Positions 36,529 through 45,845 of a stretch of DNA of 64,000 nt are shown piece by piece. Every line of letters begins with the position of its first letter. Position 1 is the stretch's first letter. Position numbers and translations under genes: made by a program. Location of the stretch: positions 62,001 to 126,000 of the forward strand of contig NZ_MULI01000011.1 in NCBI RefSeq assembly GCF_002939385.1, written 5' to 3'. The notes under the pieces were generated by a model. The model was not told the DNA's origin, ran no database searches, and worked only from the letters and a program-made list of their open reading frames with translations. Origin of the DNA: Streptomyces sp. MH60 (GTDB taxonomy: Bacteria > Actinomycetota > Actinomycetes > Streptomycetales > Streptomycetaceae).

Positions 36529-39500
36529 ATGCCGCACTCGCCCGTGTCACCCGCCCAGTCCCCGGCCGGTCCGGCCGGCCGTCCCCGCCCGGTCGTCAGC
36601 CGCCGCCGTCTCCTGGAGGGCGGCGCCGCCGTCCTCGGCGCCCTCGCCCTCTCCGCGTCGCCCGTCACGGCGCGGGCGGCCGGAAGCCGGGCGGCCGCCG
36701 ACGGGCCCCCGGAGTGGAACGACTTCGGTGTCTTCCGGCTCGGCACCCAGCCACCGCACGCCACGCTCACGCCCTACGCGGACGTCGAGCAGGCGCTCGC
36801 CGGCGACCGTGCCCGCTCGCCCTACCGGCTGAGCCTGGACGGCAGCTGGAAGTTCGCCTACGCCGACCGCCCCGAGGACCGGGACGCCGACTTCCACCGC
36901 ACCGACGTGGATGACGCGGACTGGGAGACCATCCCGGTCCCCTCCGTGTGGCAGCTGCACGGCCACGACTTCCCCATCTACGTGAACATCACCTACCCGT
37001 ACTGGGGCCCCAACGGCCTCGGCGAGGACCCGCAGCCGCCCGCCGCGCCGACCCGCTACAACCCGGTCGGCCAGTACCGGCGCACCTTCACGGTGCCCCG
37101 CGACTGGAAGGGACGGCGCACCTTCCTCCACTTCGAGGGCGTCAAGTCCGCGCACTACGTGTGGATCAACGGTGAACTGGTCGGCTACGACGAGGACTCC
37201 TACACGCCGTCCGAGTACGACGTCACCGACCACCTCAAGCCGGGCACCAACCAGATCGCCGTCGAGGTCTACCGCTACTCCGACGGCGACTGGATGGAGG
37301 ACCAGGACATGATCCGGCTGAGCGGCATCTTCCGCTCGGTCCACCTCTACTCCACCCCCGCCGTGCACCTGCGCGACTTCAAGCTGGACACCCCGCTCGA
37401 CGACACCTACACCGGCGCCGAACTGGTCGTCACCGCGAGCGTGCGGGCGTACGGCGAGGGCGGCACCGGCCGCTACACCGTCGAGACCCAGCTGTACGAC
37501 GCGCGCGGCCACGCCGTCTGGTCCCGGCCGCTGGAGCAGCCCGTCGACGTCGTCACGGCCCGCGCCGGTGAGGACGTCACCGTACGGGCCGCGAAGGCGG
37601 TGCCCAGGCCCCGGTTCTGGTCGGCCGAGCACCCGGACCTCTACACGGCCGTACTGCGCCTGCGGGACCCCGCGGGCAAGGTGACCGAGACCGTGTCCCA
37701 CCGGGTCGGCTTCCGCGAGTTCGCGCTCAAGGACGGGCTGATGCGGATCAACGGCGAGCCGGTGTCCCTCCGCGGCACCAACCGCCACGAGATGCACCCC
37801 TCCCGCGGCACCGCGCTCACCCGCGAGGACATGGTCGAGGACATCAGGATCATCAAGCGGATGAACATCAACAGCGTCCGCACCTCGCACTACCCCAACA
37901 ACCCGTACTGGCTGGAACTGGCCGACGAATACGGCCTCTACCTCGTCGACGAGACCAACCTGGAGACCCACGGCATCCGCGACGAGTACCCCGGCGACCA
38001 CCCCGACTGGACCGCCGCCTGCGTGGCCCGCGCCCAGAACATGGTGCACCGCGACAAGAACCACGCCTCGGTCGTCATCTGGTCGCTGGGCAACGAGGCG
38101 GGCGGCGGCTCCACCTTCACCGCCATGCACGACTGGATCCGCTCCTACGACGACACCCGCGTCATCCAGTACGAGGGCGACGACCGCCCCGGCGTCAGCG
38201 ACATCCGCTCGGAGATGTACGACAGCCCGCAGCGCGTCGAGCAGCGCGCCAAGGACACCTCCGACACCCGGCCGTACGTCATGATCGAGTACGCCCACTC
38301 GATGGGGAACTCCACCGGCAACTTCAAGAAGTACTGGGACCTCGTCCGCCGGTACGACGTGCTCCAGGGCGGCTGGATCTGGGACTTCGTGGACCAGTCC
38401 CTCTACACGCCCGTCCCCGCCCGCACCCTGCTCACCGAGACCGGACCCGCCGGGCTGCGCGGCGAGATCCTCGCCACCCGCGGCACCCTCGACCGCGACA
38501 AGGGCCTGTCCGGCATCACCGTCTTCGAGCGCGACGACAGCCTCGACCTCACGGGATCACTGACCCTGGAGGCCTGGGTCACCCCGCACGTGACGGGCTA
38601 CCACCAGCCGATCCTCGCCAAGGGCGACACCCAGTACGCGCTCAAGCAGAACGGCCGGACCCTGGAGTTCTTCATCCACTCCGCGGGCCAGTGGATCACC
38701 GCGAACTGGACCGTGCCGGACGACTGGACCGGCCGCGAACACCACCTCGCGGGCGTCTTCGACGCGGACGCCGGGACCCTCACCCTCTACGTCGACGGCG
38801 TCGAACGGGCCACCCGCACCACCGACCGGCGCCCCAGCAGCAACACCGCGCCCCTCGCGCTCGCCACCGACGCCGACAACCAGGTACGGGAGTTCAGCGG
38901 CACCGTCCGCCGCGCCCGCGTCTACGCCCGCGCCCTCGGCGCCGCCGAACTGGCCTCCGAGAGCCGCGGTCCCGGTGACGACGGCGTACGGTTCTGGTTC
39001 GACGCCGCCACCGTGAAGGCCGAGCAGAAGCGGCCCGGGGACAAGACGTTCCTCGCCTACGGCGGCGACTGGGGCGACAACCCCAACGACGGGGCCTTCG
39101 TCGCGGACGGCATCGTCACCGCCGACCGCGGCCACACCGGCAAGGCCGCCGAGGTCAAGCGCGTCTACCAGGCCATCAACGCCACCCGCGCCGCCGGCGG
39201 CGGCCCCGGCGCCGTCACCCTCACCAACGAGTACCTCTTCACCCACCTCCGCGAGTTCGACGGCCGCTGGGAACTGGTCGCCGACGGCGAGGTCGTACGG
39301 CGCGGGAAGCTGACCCGGGAGCAGCTGGACGTGGCCCCGCGGTCGAGCAAGGACATCACGGTCCCCGTACGCCTGCCGGAGCGCCCCGCCCCGGGCACCG
39401 AGTACTTCCTCCACCTCTCCTTCACCACCAAGGAGTCCACCCCGTGGGCGAAGGCCGGCTTCGAGGTGGCCCGGCAGCAGCTCCCCGTCGAGACCGGCGC

Positions 39501-40452
39501 CCCCGCCGTGACCCCGGCCCGCCTGGAGAGCGTCCCGGCCCTGCGCCACGAGGACAGCGACCAGGACGTCAGGATCACCGGCAAGGGCTTCTCGGTCACC
39601 GTCGACAAGCGCACCGGCACCATCACCTCCTACGAGGCGAAGGGCACCCGGCTGCTCACCTCCGGGCCCGTGCCCAACTTCTGGCGCGCGCCCACCGACA
39701 ACGACAAGGGCAACGGCCAGCACACCCGCAACCAGACCTGGCGCGACGCGGGCGCCCGCCGGAAGGTCACCGGCGTCGCCGTGCGCGCGCTCGGCGACCG
39801 GGCCGTCGAGATCAAGGTCACCGGCACGCTGCCCACCTCGGTGGAGTCCACCTACAGCGCCACCTACACGGTGTTCGGCAACGGCGAGATCAAGGTCGAC
39901 AACACCCTGCACCCGGGCGCCGCCAACCTGCCCTACATCCCCGAGGTCGGCACCATGCTGTTCCTGCCGCGCCGCCTGGACCGCGTGCACTGGTACGGCC
40001 GCGGACCCGAGGAGAACCACTGGGACCGCAACGACGGCACGGACGTCGGCCGGTACTCCGGGACCGTCGCCGAGCAGTGGACCCCGTACATCCGCCCGCA
40101 GGAGAACGGCAACAAGACCGACGTCCGGTGGATCGCCCTCACCGACCGCCACGGCGTGGGCCTGCTCGCCTCCGGCGAACCCCTCCTGGAGGCCAACGCC
40201 TCGTACTTCACGCCGGAGGACCTGTCGGCCGGCGTGCGGCACGACTACCAGCTCACCCCGAGGGACGAGGTCGTCCTGCGCCTGAACCACCGTCAGATGG
40301 GTGTCGGCGGCGACAACAGCTGGGGCGCGCACACCCACGACGAGTTCAAGCTCTTCGCCGACCGGGACTACGCGTACACCTACCGGCTGCGCCCGCTCAC
40401 CGACGTCCGTGACGCGACGCGGGCCTCGCGGCGGCCCACGGCGACCGAGTAG
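36529..40452 (+). CDS. Tat-exported GH2 beta-galactosidase with inserted LamG domain
   Basis: A 1307-residue LacZ-type enzyme with a twin-arginine signal (VVSRRRLLEGGAAVLGALAL), so it is exported folded. The GH2 sugar-binding domain, Ig-like domain and TIM barrel are clear. The acid/base is E523 (SLGNEAGGG) and the nucleophile E587 (MIEYAHSMGN). After GGWIWDFVDQSLY, a LamG/concanavalin-like sandwich of about 150 residues (roughly 660-812, with LTLEAWVTPHVTGYHQPILA and LYVDGVERATRT) interrupts the barrel. The canonical AYGGDWGDNPNDG then resumes at about 843. The Bgal small-chain domain closes it. GGAAGG precedes the ATG. The substrate may be galactan or another polysaccharide rather than lactose. 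Confidence 0.92.
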   Translation: MPHSPVSPAQSPAGPAGRPRPVVSRRRLLEGGAAVLGALALSASPVTARAAGSRAAADGPPEWNDFGVFRLGTQPPHATLTPYADVEQALAGDRARSPYRLSLDGSWKFAYADRPEDRDADFHRTDVDDADWETIPVPSVWQLHGHDFPIYVNITYPYWGPNGLGEDPQPPAAPTRYNPVGQYRRTFTVPRDWKGRRTFLHFEGVKSAHYVWINGELVGYDEDSYTPSEYDVTDHLKPGTNQIAVEVYRYSDGDWMEDQDMIRLSGIFRSVHLYSTPAVHLRDFKLDTPLDDTYTGAELVVTASVRAYGEGGTGRYTVETQLYDARGHAVWSRPLEQPVDVVTARAGEDVTVRAAKAVPRPRFWSAEHPDLYTAVLRLRDPAGKVTETVSHRVGFREFALKDGLMRINGEPVSLRGTNRHEMHPSRGTALTREDMVEDIRIIKRMNINSVRTSHYPNNPYWLELADEYGLYLVDETNLETHGIRDEYPGDHPDWTAACVARAQNMVHRDKNHASVVIWSLGNEAGGGSTFTAMHDWIRSYDDTRVIQYEGDDRPGVSDIRSEMYDSPQRVEQRAKDTSDTRPYVMIEYAHSMGNSTGNFKKYWDLVRRYDVLQGGWIWDFVDQSLYTPVPARTLLTETGPAGLRGEILATRGTLDRDKGLSGITVFERDDSLDLTGSLTLEAWVTPHVTGYHQPILAKGDTQYALKQNGRTLEFFIHSAGQWITANWTVPDDWTGREHHLAGVFDADAGTLTLYVDGVERATRTTDRRPSSNTAPLALATDADNQVREFSGTVRRARVYARALGAAELASESRGPGDDGVRFWFDAATVKAEQKRPGDKTFLAYGGDWGDNPNDGAFVADGIVTADRGHTGKAAEVKRVYQAINATRAAGGGPGAVTLTNEYLFTHLREFDGRWELVADGEVVRRGKLTREQLDVAPRSSKDITVPVRLPERPAPGTEYFLHLSFTTKESTPWAKAGFEVARQQLPVETGAPAVTPARLESVPALRHEDSDQDVRITGKGFSVTVDKRTGTITSYEAKGTRLLTSGPVPNFWRAPTDNDKGNGQHTRNQTWRDAGARRKVTGVAVRALGDRAVEIKVTGTLPTSVESTYSATYTVFGNGEIKVDNTLHPGAANLPYIPEVGTMLFLPRRLDRVHWYGRGPEENHWDRNDGTDVGRYSGTVAEQWTPYIRPQENGNKTDVRWIALTDRHGVGLLASGEPLLEANASYFTPEDLSAGVRHDYQLTPRDEVVLRLNHRQMGVGGDNSWGAHTHDEFKLFADRDYAYTYRLRPLTDVRDATRASRRPTATE

Positions 40453-40467
40453 CCGGGGGATGAACAC

Positions 40468-40493
40468 GGGAGCCCGGGGTACTCCGGGCTCCC
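40468..40493. terminator. Perfect 10-bp hairpin between beta-galactosidase and DUF72 gene
   Basis: GGGAGCCCGG (40468-40477) pairs perfectly with CCGGGCTCCC (40484-40493) across GGTACT. The 3' arm ends on the base before the DUF72 start ATG at 40494, so the hairpin occupies the position of a ribosome-binding site. Confidence 0.75.
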
Positions 40494-41372
40494 ATGGGTG
40501 AGGTTCTGGTCGGCGCCTGTTCGTGGACGGACCGGCAGCTCCTGGCGAGCGGCTGGTATCCGCGCGGGCGCCGGGACGCGGAGGGGCGGCTGCGGCACTA
40601 CGCCTCGCGGCTGCCCGTTGTCGAAGTGGACGCCGGGTACTACGCGTTGCCGAGCCGGCGCAACAGCGAGCTGTGGGTGGAGCGCACGCCGGACGGCTTC
40701 CGCTTCGACGTCAAGGCGTTCTCGCTGCTGACCGGCCACCCCACGCGCGCGGAGGCCCTCCCCGCCGACCTGCGCGGAACCGACCCCGGCCCGCTGCGGC
40801 GCGGGCGGGCGAGCGACGGCCTGCTGGACGAGGTGTGGGGGCGCTTCGCCGAGGCGGTCGAGCCGCTGCGCAAGGCCGGGCGGCTGGGCACCGTGCTGTT
40901 CCAGTTCCCGCCGTGGTTCGCACCGGGCGACGCGGCCGAGGCGACGCTCGAAGCGTGCGCCTTGCGTACGGAGGGCTGGCCGCTCGCCGTGGAGTTCCGC
41001 CATCCGGGGTGGTGGGAGCCGGAGCGTGCGGAGGCCACCCGCGCGTCGCTGTCCGCTCTCGGCGCGTCGGCCGTCGGCACCGACATGGCCCAGCGTCTGC
41101 CCGGGTCCCTGCCGCCCATCGCGCCGGTCACCCGGCCTGCCCTCGCCGTCGTACGGTTCCACGGCCGCAGCGCGGCCTGGGGGAGGGGCAGTAAGGAGGA
41201 CCGCTTCCGGTACGACTACGACGTGACCGAACTCGCGGCCTGGGTGCCCCGGTTGCGGCGCGCCGCCCGGCAGGCGGACGAGCTGCACGTGCTGTTCAAC
41301 AACTGCTGCGCGGACGCCGCCGTACGCGCGGCCGAGACCATGCGGCGGTTGCTCACTCAGCCGTGTCGCTGA
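40494..41372 (+). CDS. DUF72 family protein
   Basis: A 292-residue TIM-barrel-like DUF72 protein: VLVGACSWTD at the N-terminus, VEVDAGYYALPSRRNSELWV, FDVKAFSLLTGHP, LFQFPPWF, AVEFRHPGWW and a C-terminal LHVLFNNCCADAAVRAAETM. The family is widespread with no established activity; a TIM-barrel hydrolase or isomerase has been suggested. The ATG abuts a terminator hairpin and has no Shine-Dalgarno. A possible -10 TACTCC (40480-40485) in the loop would give a near-leaderless mRNA. It overlaps the convergent ArsR gene by 20 bases. Confidence 0.87.
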   Translation: MGEVLVGACSWTDRQLLASGWYPRGRRDAEGRLRHYASRLPVVEVDAGYYALPSRRNSELWVERTPDGFRFDVKAFSLLTGHPTRAEALPADLRGTDPGPLRRGRASDGLLDEVWGRFAEAVEPLRKAGRLGTVLFQFPPWFAPGDAAEATLEACALRTEGWPLAVEFRHPGWWEPERAEATRASLSALGASAVGTDMAQRLPGSLPPIAPVTRPALAVVRFHGRSAAWGRGSKEDRFRYDYDVTELAAWVPRLRRAARQADELHVLFNNCCADAAVRAAETMRRLLTQPCR

Positions 41373-41715
41373 TCCCCAGCCGCAGGTGCTCCACGTGGTA
41401 CACGGCCTGGTCGAGCAGCCCGGCCACATGGTCGTCGTGCAGCGCGTACACCACCGAACGGCCCCGGCGCTCACCGACCACGAGGCCCAGGTTGCGCAGC
41501 AGCCGTAGCTGGTGGGAGCAGGCGGACTGCTCCATGCCGACCTCCGCCGCCAACTCGGTCGCGGGCAGCGGGCCCTCGCGCAGCCGGGCCAGGATCAGCA
41601 GCCGGGACGGGGTGGACAGGGCCTGGAGCGTGGTGGCGACCTTGGCGACGTTGTCCGCGTCCAGCCGCACGCGTGCGGCGGCGTCCTGCGCGGTGGTGGC
41701 GGCTCCGTGACCCAT
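41353..41715 (-). CDS. ArsR/SmtB-family metal sensor (alpha5 type)
   Basis: A 120-residue winged-helix repressor. The recognition helix region reads MEQSACSHQLRLLRNLGLV. The C-terminal alpha5 helix carries the exact D-x-H-x10-H-x2-H metal motif of the CzrA/SmtB/NmtR group: D94, H96, H107, H110. The alpha3N CxC site is absent, so it should sense Zn, Co or Ni rather than Cd/Pb. AGGA lies 8 bases before the ATG. It is divergent to a P1B-4 ATPase that it probably represses. Its 3' end overlaps the DUF72 gene. Confidence 0.9.
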   Translation of the reverse strand: MGHGAATTAQDAAARVRLDADNVAKVATTLQALSTPSRLLILARLREGPLPATELAAEVGMEQSACSHQLRLLRNLGLVVGERRGRSVVYALHDDHVAGLLDQAVYHVEHLRLGISDTAE

Positions 41716-41738
41716 GCGGTTCATCCTACTCACCCCAC

Positions 41739-41762
41739 ATGAATGCATGAATGAGTCTTCAT
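41739..41762. promoter_or_regulatory. Candidate ArsR operator between sensor and ATPase
   Basis: ATGAATGC and ATGAATGA repeat directly (41739-41754). ATGAA (41747-41751) also forms an inverted repeat with TTCAT (41758-41762) around a 6-base spacer. It is the only AT-rich segment in the divergent promoter, as expected for an ArsR-family site, and lies upstream of TGTAAG (41770-41775), a possible ATPase -10. Confidence 0.5.
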
Positions 41763-41784
41763 TTGTTCCTGTAAGGTGGGCCGC

Positions 41785-43692
41785 GTGTCCACCACGCTTG
41801 CCCCCGCCCCGGTCCCCGCGCCCGTCCGCCGGGCGCCCCGCCGCCGCACCCGCGTCCTCGCCCTGCCCGAGGCCCGCTGGGCGCTGGTGTCCCTCGTCGC
41901 GTTCCTCGCGGCCCTCCCCCTCGACGTCGGCGGCGCCCCCGCCTGGACGTACGGCCCGCTGTACGCGCTCGCCTACGCCGCCGGCGGCTGGGAGCCCGCG
42001 CTCGAAGGACTGCGGGCGCTGCGCGAGAAGACCCTGGACGTCGACCTGCTGATGATCGTGGCGGCGCTCGGCGCGGCCGCCATCGGGCAGGTGCTCGACG
42101 GCGGCCTGCTGATCGTCATCTTCGCCACCTCCGGCGCCCTGGAGGCCCTGGCCACCGCCCGCACCGCCGACTCCGTGCGCGGCCTGCTCGACCTCGCGCC
42201 CACCACCGCGACCCGCCTTGCCGGGGACCGCGAGGAGACCGTCCCGACCGCCGACCTCGCCGTCGGCGACCTGCTGCTGGTCCGGCCCGGCGAGCGGATC
42301 GGCGCCGACGGCACGGTGACCGACGGCGCCGGCGAGGTCGACCAGGCCACCATCACCGGCGAGTCCCTCCCGGTCCTCAAGCGCCCCGGCGACGACGTCT
42401 TCGCCGGCACCCTCAACGGCACCGGCGCGCTGCGCGTCCGCGTCGGGCGCGACCCGGCCGACTCGGTCATCGCCCGGATCGTCACCCTGGTCGAGGAGGC
42501 GTCCCGCACCAAGGCCCCGACCCAGCTGTTCATCGAGAAGATCGAGCAGCGCTACTCGGTCGGCGTGGTCGTCGCCACCCTCGCGGTCTTCGGCATCCCC
42601 CTCGCCCTCGGCGCCGACCTCACGGACGCCCTGCTGCGCGCCATGACCTTCATGATCGTCGCCTCGCCGTGCGCGGTCGTCCTCGCCACGATGCCGCCGC
42701 TGCTCTCGGCCATCGCCAACGCGGGCCGGCACGGCGTGCTGGTCAAGTCGGCGGTCGCCATGGAACGCCTCGGCGAGATCGACACCGCCGCCCTCGACAA
42801 GACCGGCACCCTCACCGAGGGCACCCCCGAGGTGACCGCCGTACGCCCGTCGCCCGGTCGCGGTGTGGACGAGGACGCCCTGCTCGCCCTCGCCGCCGCG
42901 GCCGAGCACCCCAGCGAGCACCCGCTGGCCCGCGCGATCGTGGCCGCCGCCCGCGCCCGGCACCTGACCATCGCGCCCGCGGCGGACTTCACGGCGGCCC
43001 CCGGCCGCGGCGTGACGGCCCTGGTCGACGGCCGCACGGTGCACGTCGGCCGCGCCGATCCCGCCGAGGGCGCCGCGGGCGCGGAGACCACCGTCCGCGT
43101 CACCCGCGACGGCACCCTCCTGGGCACCCTCGCCCTCACCGACCGACTCCGCGCCGACGCGGCCCGGGCCACCGCCCGGCTCACCGCCCTCACCGGCACC
43201 GCCCCCACCCTGCTCACCGGCGACCACGCGGCCGCCGCCGCCCCGGTGGCCGACGCGACCGGCATCACCGACGTCCGCGCCGCACTGCTGCCCGAGGACA
43301 AGGTCGAGGCCGTACGGGAACGGGAGCGGGCCGGGCGCAAGGTGCTCTTCGTCGGCGACGGCGTCAACGACGCCCCCGCGCTGGCCGCCGCACACGCCGG
43401 CGTCGCCATGGGCCGGGCCGGCTCCGACCTGGCCCTGGAGACCGCCGACGCGGTCGTCGTGCGCGACGAGCTGACGGCCGTACCCGCCGTCGTGGACCTC
43501 TCCCGGCGCGCCCGCAGACTGGTCGTCCAGAACCTGGCCGTGGCCGGGGCCTTCATCACCGTCCTCGTCCTGTGGGACCTCATCGGCCACCTCCCGCTGC
43601 CGCTCGGTGTCGCGGGCCACGAGGGCTCGACCGTGCTGGTCGGCCTGAACGGCCTGCGGCTGCTGCGCGAGTCGGCGTGGCGCCCGGAGTGA
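41785..43692 (+). CDS. P1B-4-type heavy-metal-exporting ATPase (CoaT/CtpD-like)
   Basis: A 635-residue pump with TGES, D338 in DKTGT, EHPLARAI and GDGVNDAP. The metal-selectivity motifs are SPC (294-296) in the transmembrane helix and HEGST (from H612) near the C-terminus, the signature pair of P1B-4 ATPases (Co, Ni, Fe or Zn efflux). No cytosolic CxxC metal domain is present and only about six membrane helices, as in that class. AGGTGG precedes the GTG. It is divergent to the alpha5-type ArsR sensor. Confidence 0.9.
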   Translation: MSTTLAPAPVPAPVRRAPRRRTRVLALPEARWALVSLVAFLAALPLDVGGAPAWTYGPLYALAYAAGGWEPALEGLRALREKTLDVDLLMIVAALGAAAIGQVLDGGLLIVIFATSGALEALATARTADSVRGLLDLAPTTATRLAGDREETVPTADLAVGDLLLVRPGERIGADGTVTDGAGEVDQATITGESLPVLKRPGDDVFAGTLNGTGALRVRVGRDPADSVIARIVTLVEEASRTKAPTQLFIEKIEQRYSVGVVVATLAVFGIPLALGADLTDALLRAMTFMIVASPCAVVLATMPPLLSAIANAGRHGVLVKSAVAMERLGEIDTAALDKTGTLTEGTPEVTAVRPSPGRGVDEDALLALAAAAEHPSEHPLARAIVAAARARHLTIAPAADFTAAPGRGVTALVDGRTVHVGRADPAEGAAGAETTVRVTRDGTLLGTLALTDRLRADAARATARLTALTGTAPTLLTGDHAAAAAPVADATGITDVRAALLPEDKVEAVRERERAGRKVLFVGDGVNDAPALAAAHAGVAMGRAGSDLALETADAVVVRDELTAVPAVVDLSRRARRLVVQNLAVAGAFITVLVLWDLIGHLPLPLGVAGHEGSTVLVGLNGLRLLRESAWRPE

Positions 43693-43771
43693 TCCGCGGG
43701 ACCCCAGCACGGGCCACGTCCATGTCGGATTCCCGCCAGCCCCGGCCCGGCCGGTGCACCATCCTGGACGC

Positions 43772-45256
43772 ATGCAGACGGGAATGCACACCGACACCGA
43801 GCGCTGCGTGCGCGCCGTCCAGTCGAAGGACGCGCGGTTCGACGGCTGGTTCTTCACGGCCGTCCTGACGACCCGCATCTACTGCCGGCCCAGCTGCCCG
43901 GTGGTGCCGCCCAAGCCGGGGAACATGACCTTCTACCCGAGCGCGGCGGCCTGCCAGCAGGCCGGGTTCCGGGCGTGCAAACGCTGCCGCCCGGACACCA
44001 GCCCCGGCTCGCCCGAGTGGAACCAGCGCGCCGACCTCACGGCCCGCGCCATGCGCCTGATCGCCGACGGCGTCGTGGACCGCGAGGGCGTGCCCGGCCT
44101 CGCCGCCCGCCTCGGCTACAGCACCCGCCAGGTCGAACGCCAGCTCCTGGCCGAACTGGGCGCGGGCCCCCTCGCGCTCGCCCGCGCACAGCGAGCCCAG
44201 ACCGCCCGGCTGCTGATCGAGACCACCCCGCTGCCCATGGCGGACATCGCCTTCGCGGCCGGCTTCTCCTCCATCCGCGCCTTCAACGACACGGTCCGCG
44301 AGGTCTACGCCCTCTCCCCGAGCGAACTGCGCACCCGCGCCCCCAGGAACCGCCCGGCGCCCACCGCCCCGGGCGCCCTGCCCCTCCGCCTCCCCTTCCG
44401 TGCCCCGCTCAACCCCGACAACCTCTTCGGCCACCTCGCCGCCACCGCCGTACCCGGCGTGGAGGAGTGGCGGGACGGCGCGTACCGGCGCACCCTGCGC
44501 CTCCCGTACGGTCACGGCATCGTGGCCCTCACCCCGAACCCCGACCACATCGCCTGCCGCCTCACCCTCAGCGACCTGCGCGACCTGACCGTCGCCATCA
44601 GCCGCTGCCGGCGCCTGCTCGACCTGGACGCCGACCCGGTGGCGATCGACGACCAGCTGCGCGCCGACCCGCTGCTCGCGCCCCTCGTCGACAAGGCCCC
44701 CGGCCGACGCGTGCCGCGCACCGTGGACGAGGCGGAGTTCGCCGTACGGGCCGTGCTCGGCCAGCAGGTCTCCACCGCCGCCGCCCGCACCCACGCCGCC
44801 CGCCTGGTCACCGCGCACGGCGATCCGGTGGACGATCCCGAGGGCGGCCTGACCCACCTCTTCCCGTCCACCGAGGCGCTGGCGGCGGTGGACCCGGAGA
44901 CCCTCGCGATGCCCAGGACCCGCCGCACCACCTTCACCACCCTGGTCGCCCACCTGGCCGACGGCTCGGTCAACCTGGGCGCCGGGAGCGACTGGGCCGA
45001 GACCCGCGCCCGGCTGCTGGCCCTCCCCGGCTTCGGCCCCTGGACCGCCGACGTCATCGCCATGCGCGCCCTCGGCGACCCCGACGCCTTCCTCCCCACC
45101 GACCTCGGCATCCGCCGCGCCGCCGCCGAACTGGGCCTGCCGTCCACCCCGGGCGCGCTCACCGCCCGCGCGGCGGCCTGGCGGCCCTGGCGGGCGTACG
45201 CCGTCCAGTACCTGTGGGCGACCGACGACCACCCCATCAACTTCCTGCCCGTCTAA
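43772..45256 (+). CDS. adaA: AdaA-AlkA fusion: methylphosphotriester sensor/activator and 3-methyladenine glycosylase
   Basis: A 494-residue adaptive-response protein. The Ada zinc domain has Cys38, Cys42, Cys69 and Cys72 (IYCRPSCP, RACKRC); one Cys accepts methyl from DNA phosphotriesters. An AraC-type HTH follows (about 85-195; PMADIAFAAGFSSIRAFN). Then an AlkA-like N-domain and an HhH-GPD glycosylase, with VLGQQVSTAAART and LLALPGFGPWTADVIAMRAL carrying the expected catalytic Asp further on (LPTDLGIRR). The start is uncertain: ATG 43772 or 43784; no clear ribosome site. The ogt gene follows by 38 bases. Confidence 0.9.
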   Translation: MQTGMHTDTERCVRAVQSKDARFDGWFFTAVLTTRIYCRPSCPVVPPKPGNMTFYPSAAACQQAGFRACKRCRPDTSPGSPEWNQRADLTARAMRLIADGVVDREGVPGLAARLGYSTRQVERQLLAELGAGPLALARAQRAQTARLLIETTPLPMADIAFAAGFSSIRAFNDTVREVYALSPSELRTRAPRNRPAPTAPGALPLRLPFRAPLNPDNLFGHLAATAVPGVEEWRDGAYRRTLRLPYGHGIVALTPNPDHIACRLTLSDLRDLTVAISRCRRLLDLDADPVAIDDQLRADPLLAPLVDKAPGRRVPRTVDEAEFAVRAVLGQQVSTAAARTHAARLVTAHGDPVDDPEGGLTHLFPSTEALAAVDPETLAMPRTRRTTFTTLVAHLADGSVNLGAGSDWAETRARLLALPGFGPWTADVIAMRALGDPDAFLPTDLGIRRAAAELGLPSTPGALTARAAAWRPWRAYAVQYLWATDDHPINFLPV

Positions 45257-45294
45257 GCCCGTTCGAGCCCGTCCGAGGAGCCGGAGCGAAACCC

Positions 45295-45789
45295 GTGAAA
45301 CAGCACACCGTGATCGACAGCCCCTACGGCGCACTCACCCTCGTCGCCGAGGACGGCGCCCTGTGCGGCCTCTACATGACCGACCAGCGCCACCGCCCGC
45401 CGGAGGAGACCTTCGGCGCACGCGACGAACGCCCCTTCGCCGAGACCGAGGAGCAGTTGGAGGCCTACTTCACCGGCGCACTGAAGGACTTCACCCTCGG
45501 CCTGCGACTGAACGGCACCCCGTTCCAGCGCACGGTCTGGGCACAGCTGAAGAAGATCCCCTACGGCGAGACCCGCACCTACGGGGAACTCGCCGCCGCC
45601 CTCGGCAACCCGGCCGCCTCCCGCGCGGTCGGCCTCGCCAACGGCCGCAACCCGATCGGCATCATCATCCCGTGCCACCGCGTCATCGGCGCGAGCGGCG
45701 GCCTCACCGGTTATGGCGGCGGCCTGGAGCGCAAGCAGCGGCTGCTGGACTTCGAACGGGGGACGGCGGGACCGGAGGCCCTGTTCTAG
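45295..45789 (+). CDS. ogt: Methylated-DNA--protein-cysteine methyltransferase
   Basis: A 164-residue suicide repair enzyme that takes O6-methyl from guanine onto Cys127 in IPCHRVIG. The helix-turn-helix and Asn hinge region (YGELAAALGNPAASRAVGLA, NGRNPIGI) are intact. GTG start with GGAG 8 bases upstream. It lies 38 bases after adaA in the same direction, so the two repair functions that E. coli Ada combines in one protein are split here but co-expressed. Confidence 0.95.
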   Translation: MKQHTVIDSPYGALTLVAEDGALCGLYMTDQRHRPPEETFGARDERPFAETEEQLEAYFTGALKDFTLGLRLNGTPFQRTVWAQLKKIPYGETRTYGELAAALGNPAASRAVGLANGRNPIGIIIPCHRVIGASGGLTGYGGGLERKQRLLDFERGTAGPEALF

Positions 45790-45815
45790 CCGCGCGGGCC
45801 CCGGGTAAAAACGTG

Positions 45816-45845
45816 TTGTCCGCGCGCCGCGGGGCCCGTTACGCT
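45816..45845 (+). promoter_or_regulatory. Promoter of the second LLM gene, with a long leader
   Basis: TTGTCC (45816-45821) and TACGCT (45840-45845) are 18 bases apart, predicting a ~120-base leader. CGGGCCCCG (45795-45803) and CGGGGCCCG (45830-45838) form long-loop inverted arms flanking the -35. In the leader, CGGAGGGGCG (45924-45933) can pair with CGCCCTCCG (45950-45958), ending on the ribosome site GGAGG (45958-45962). Confidence 0.45.
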
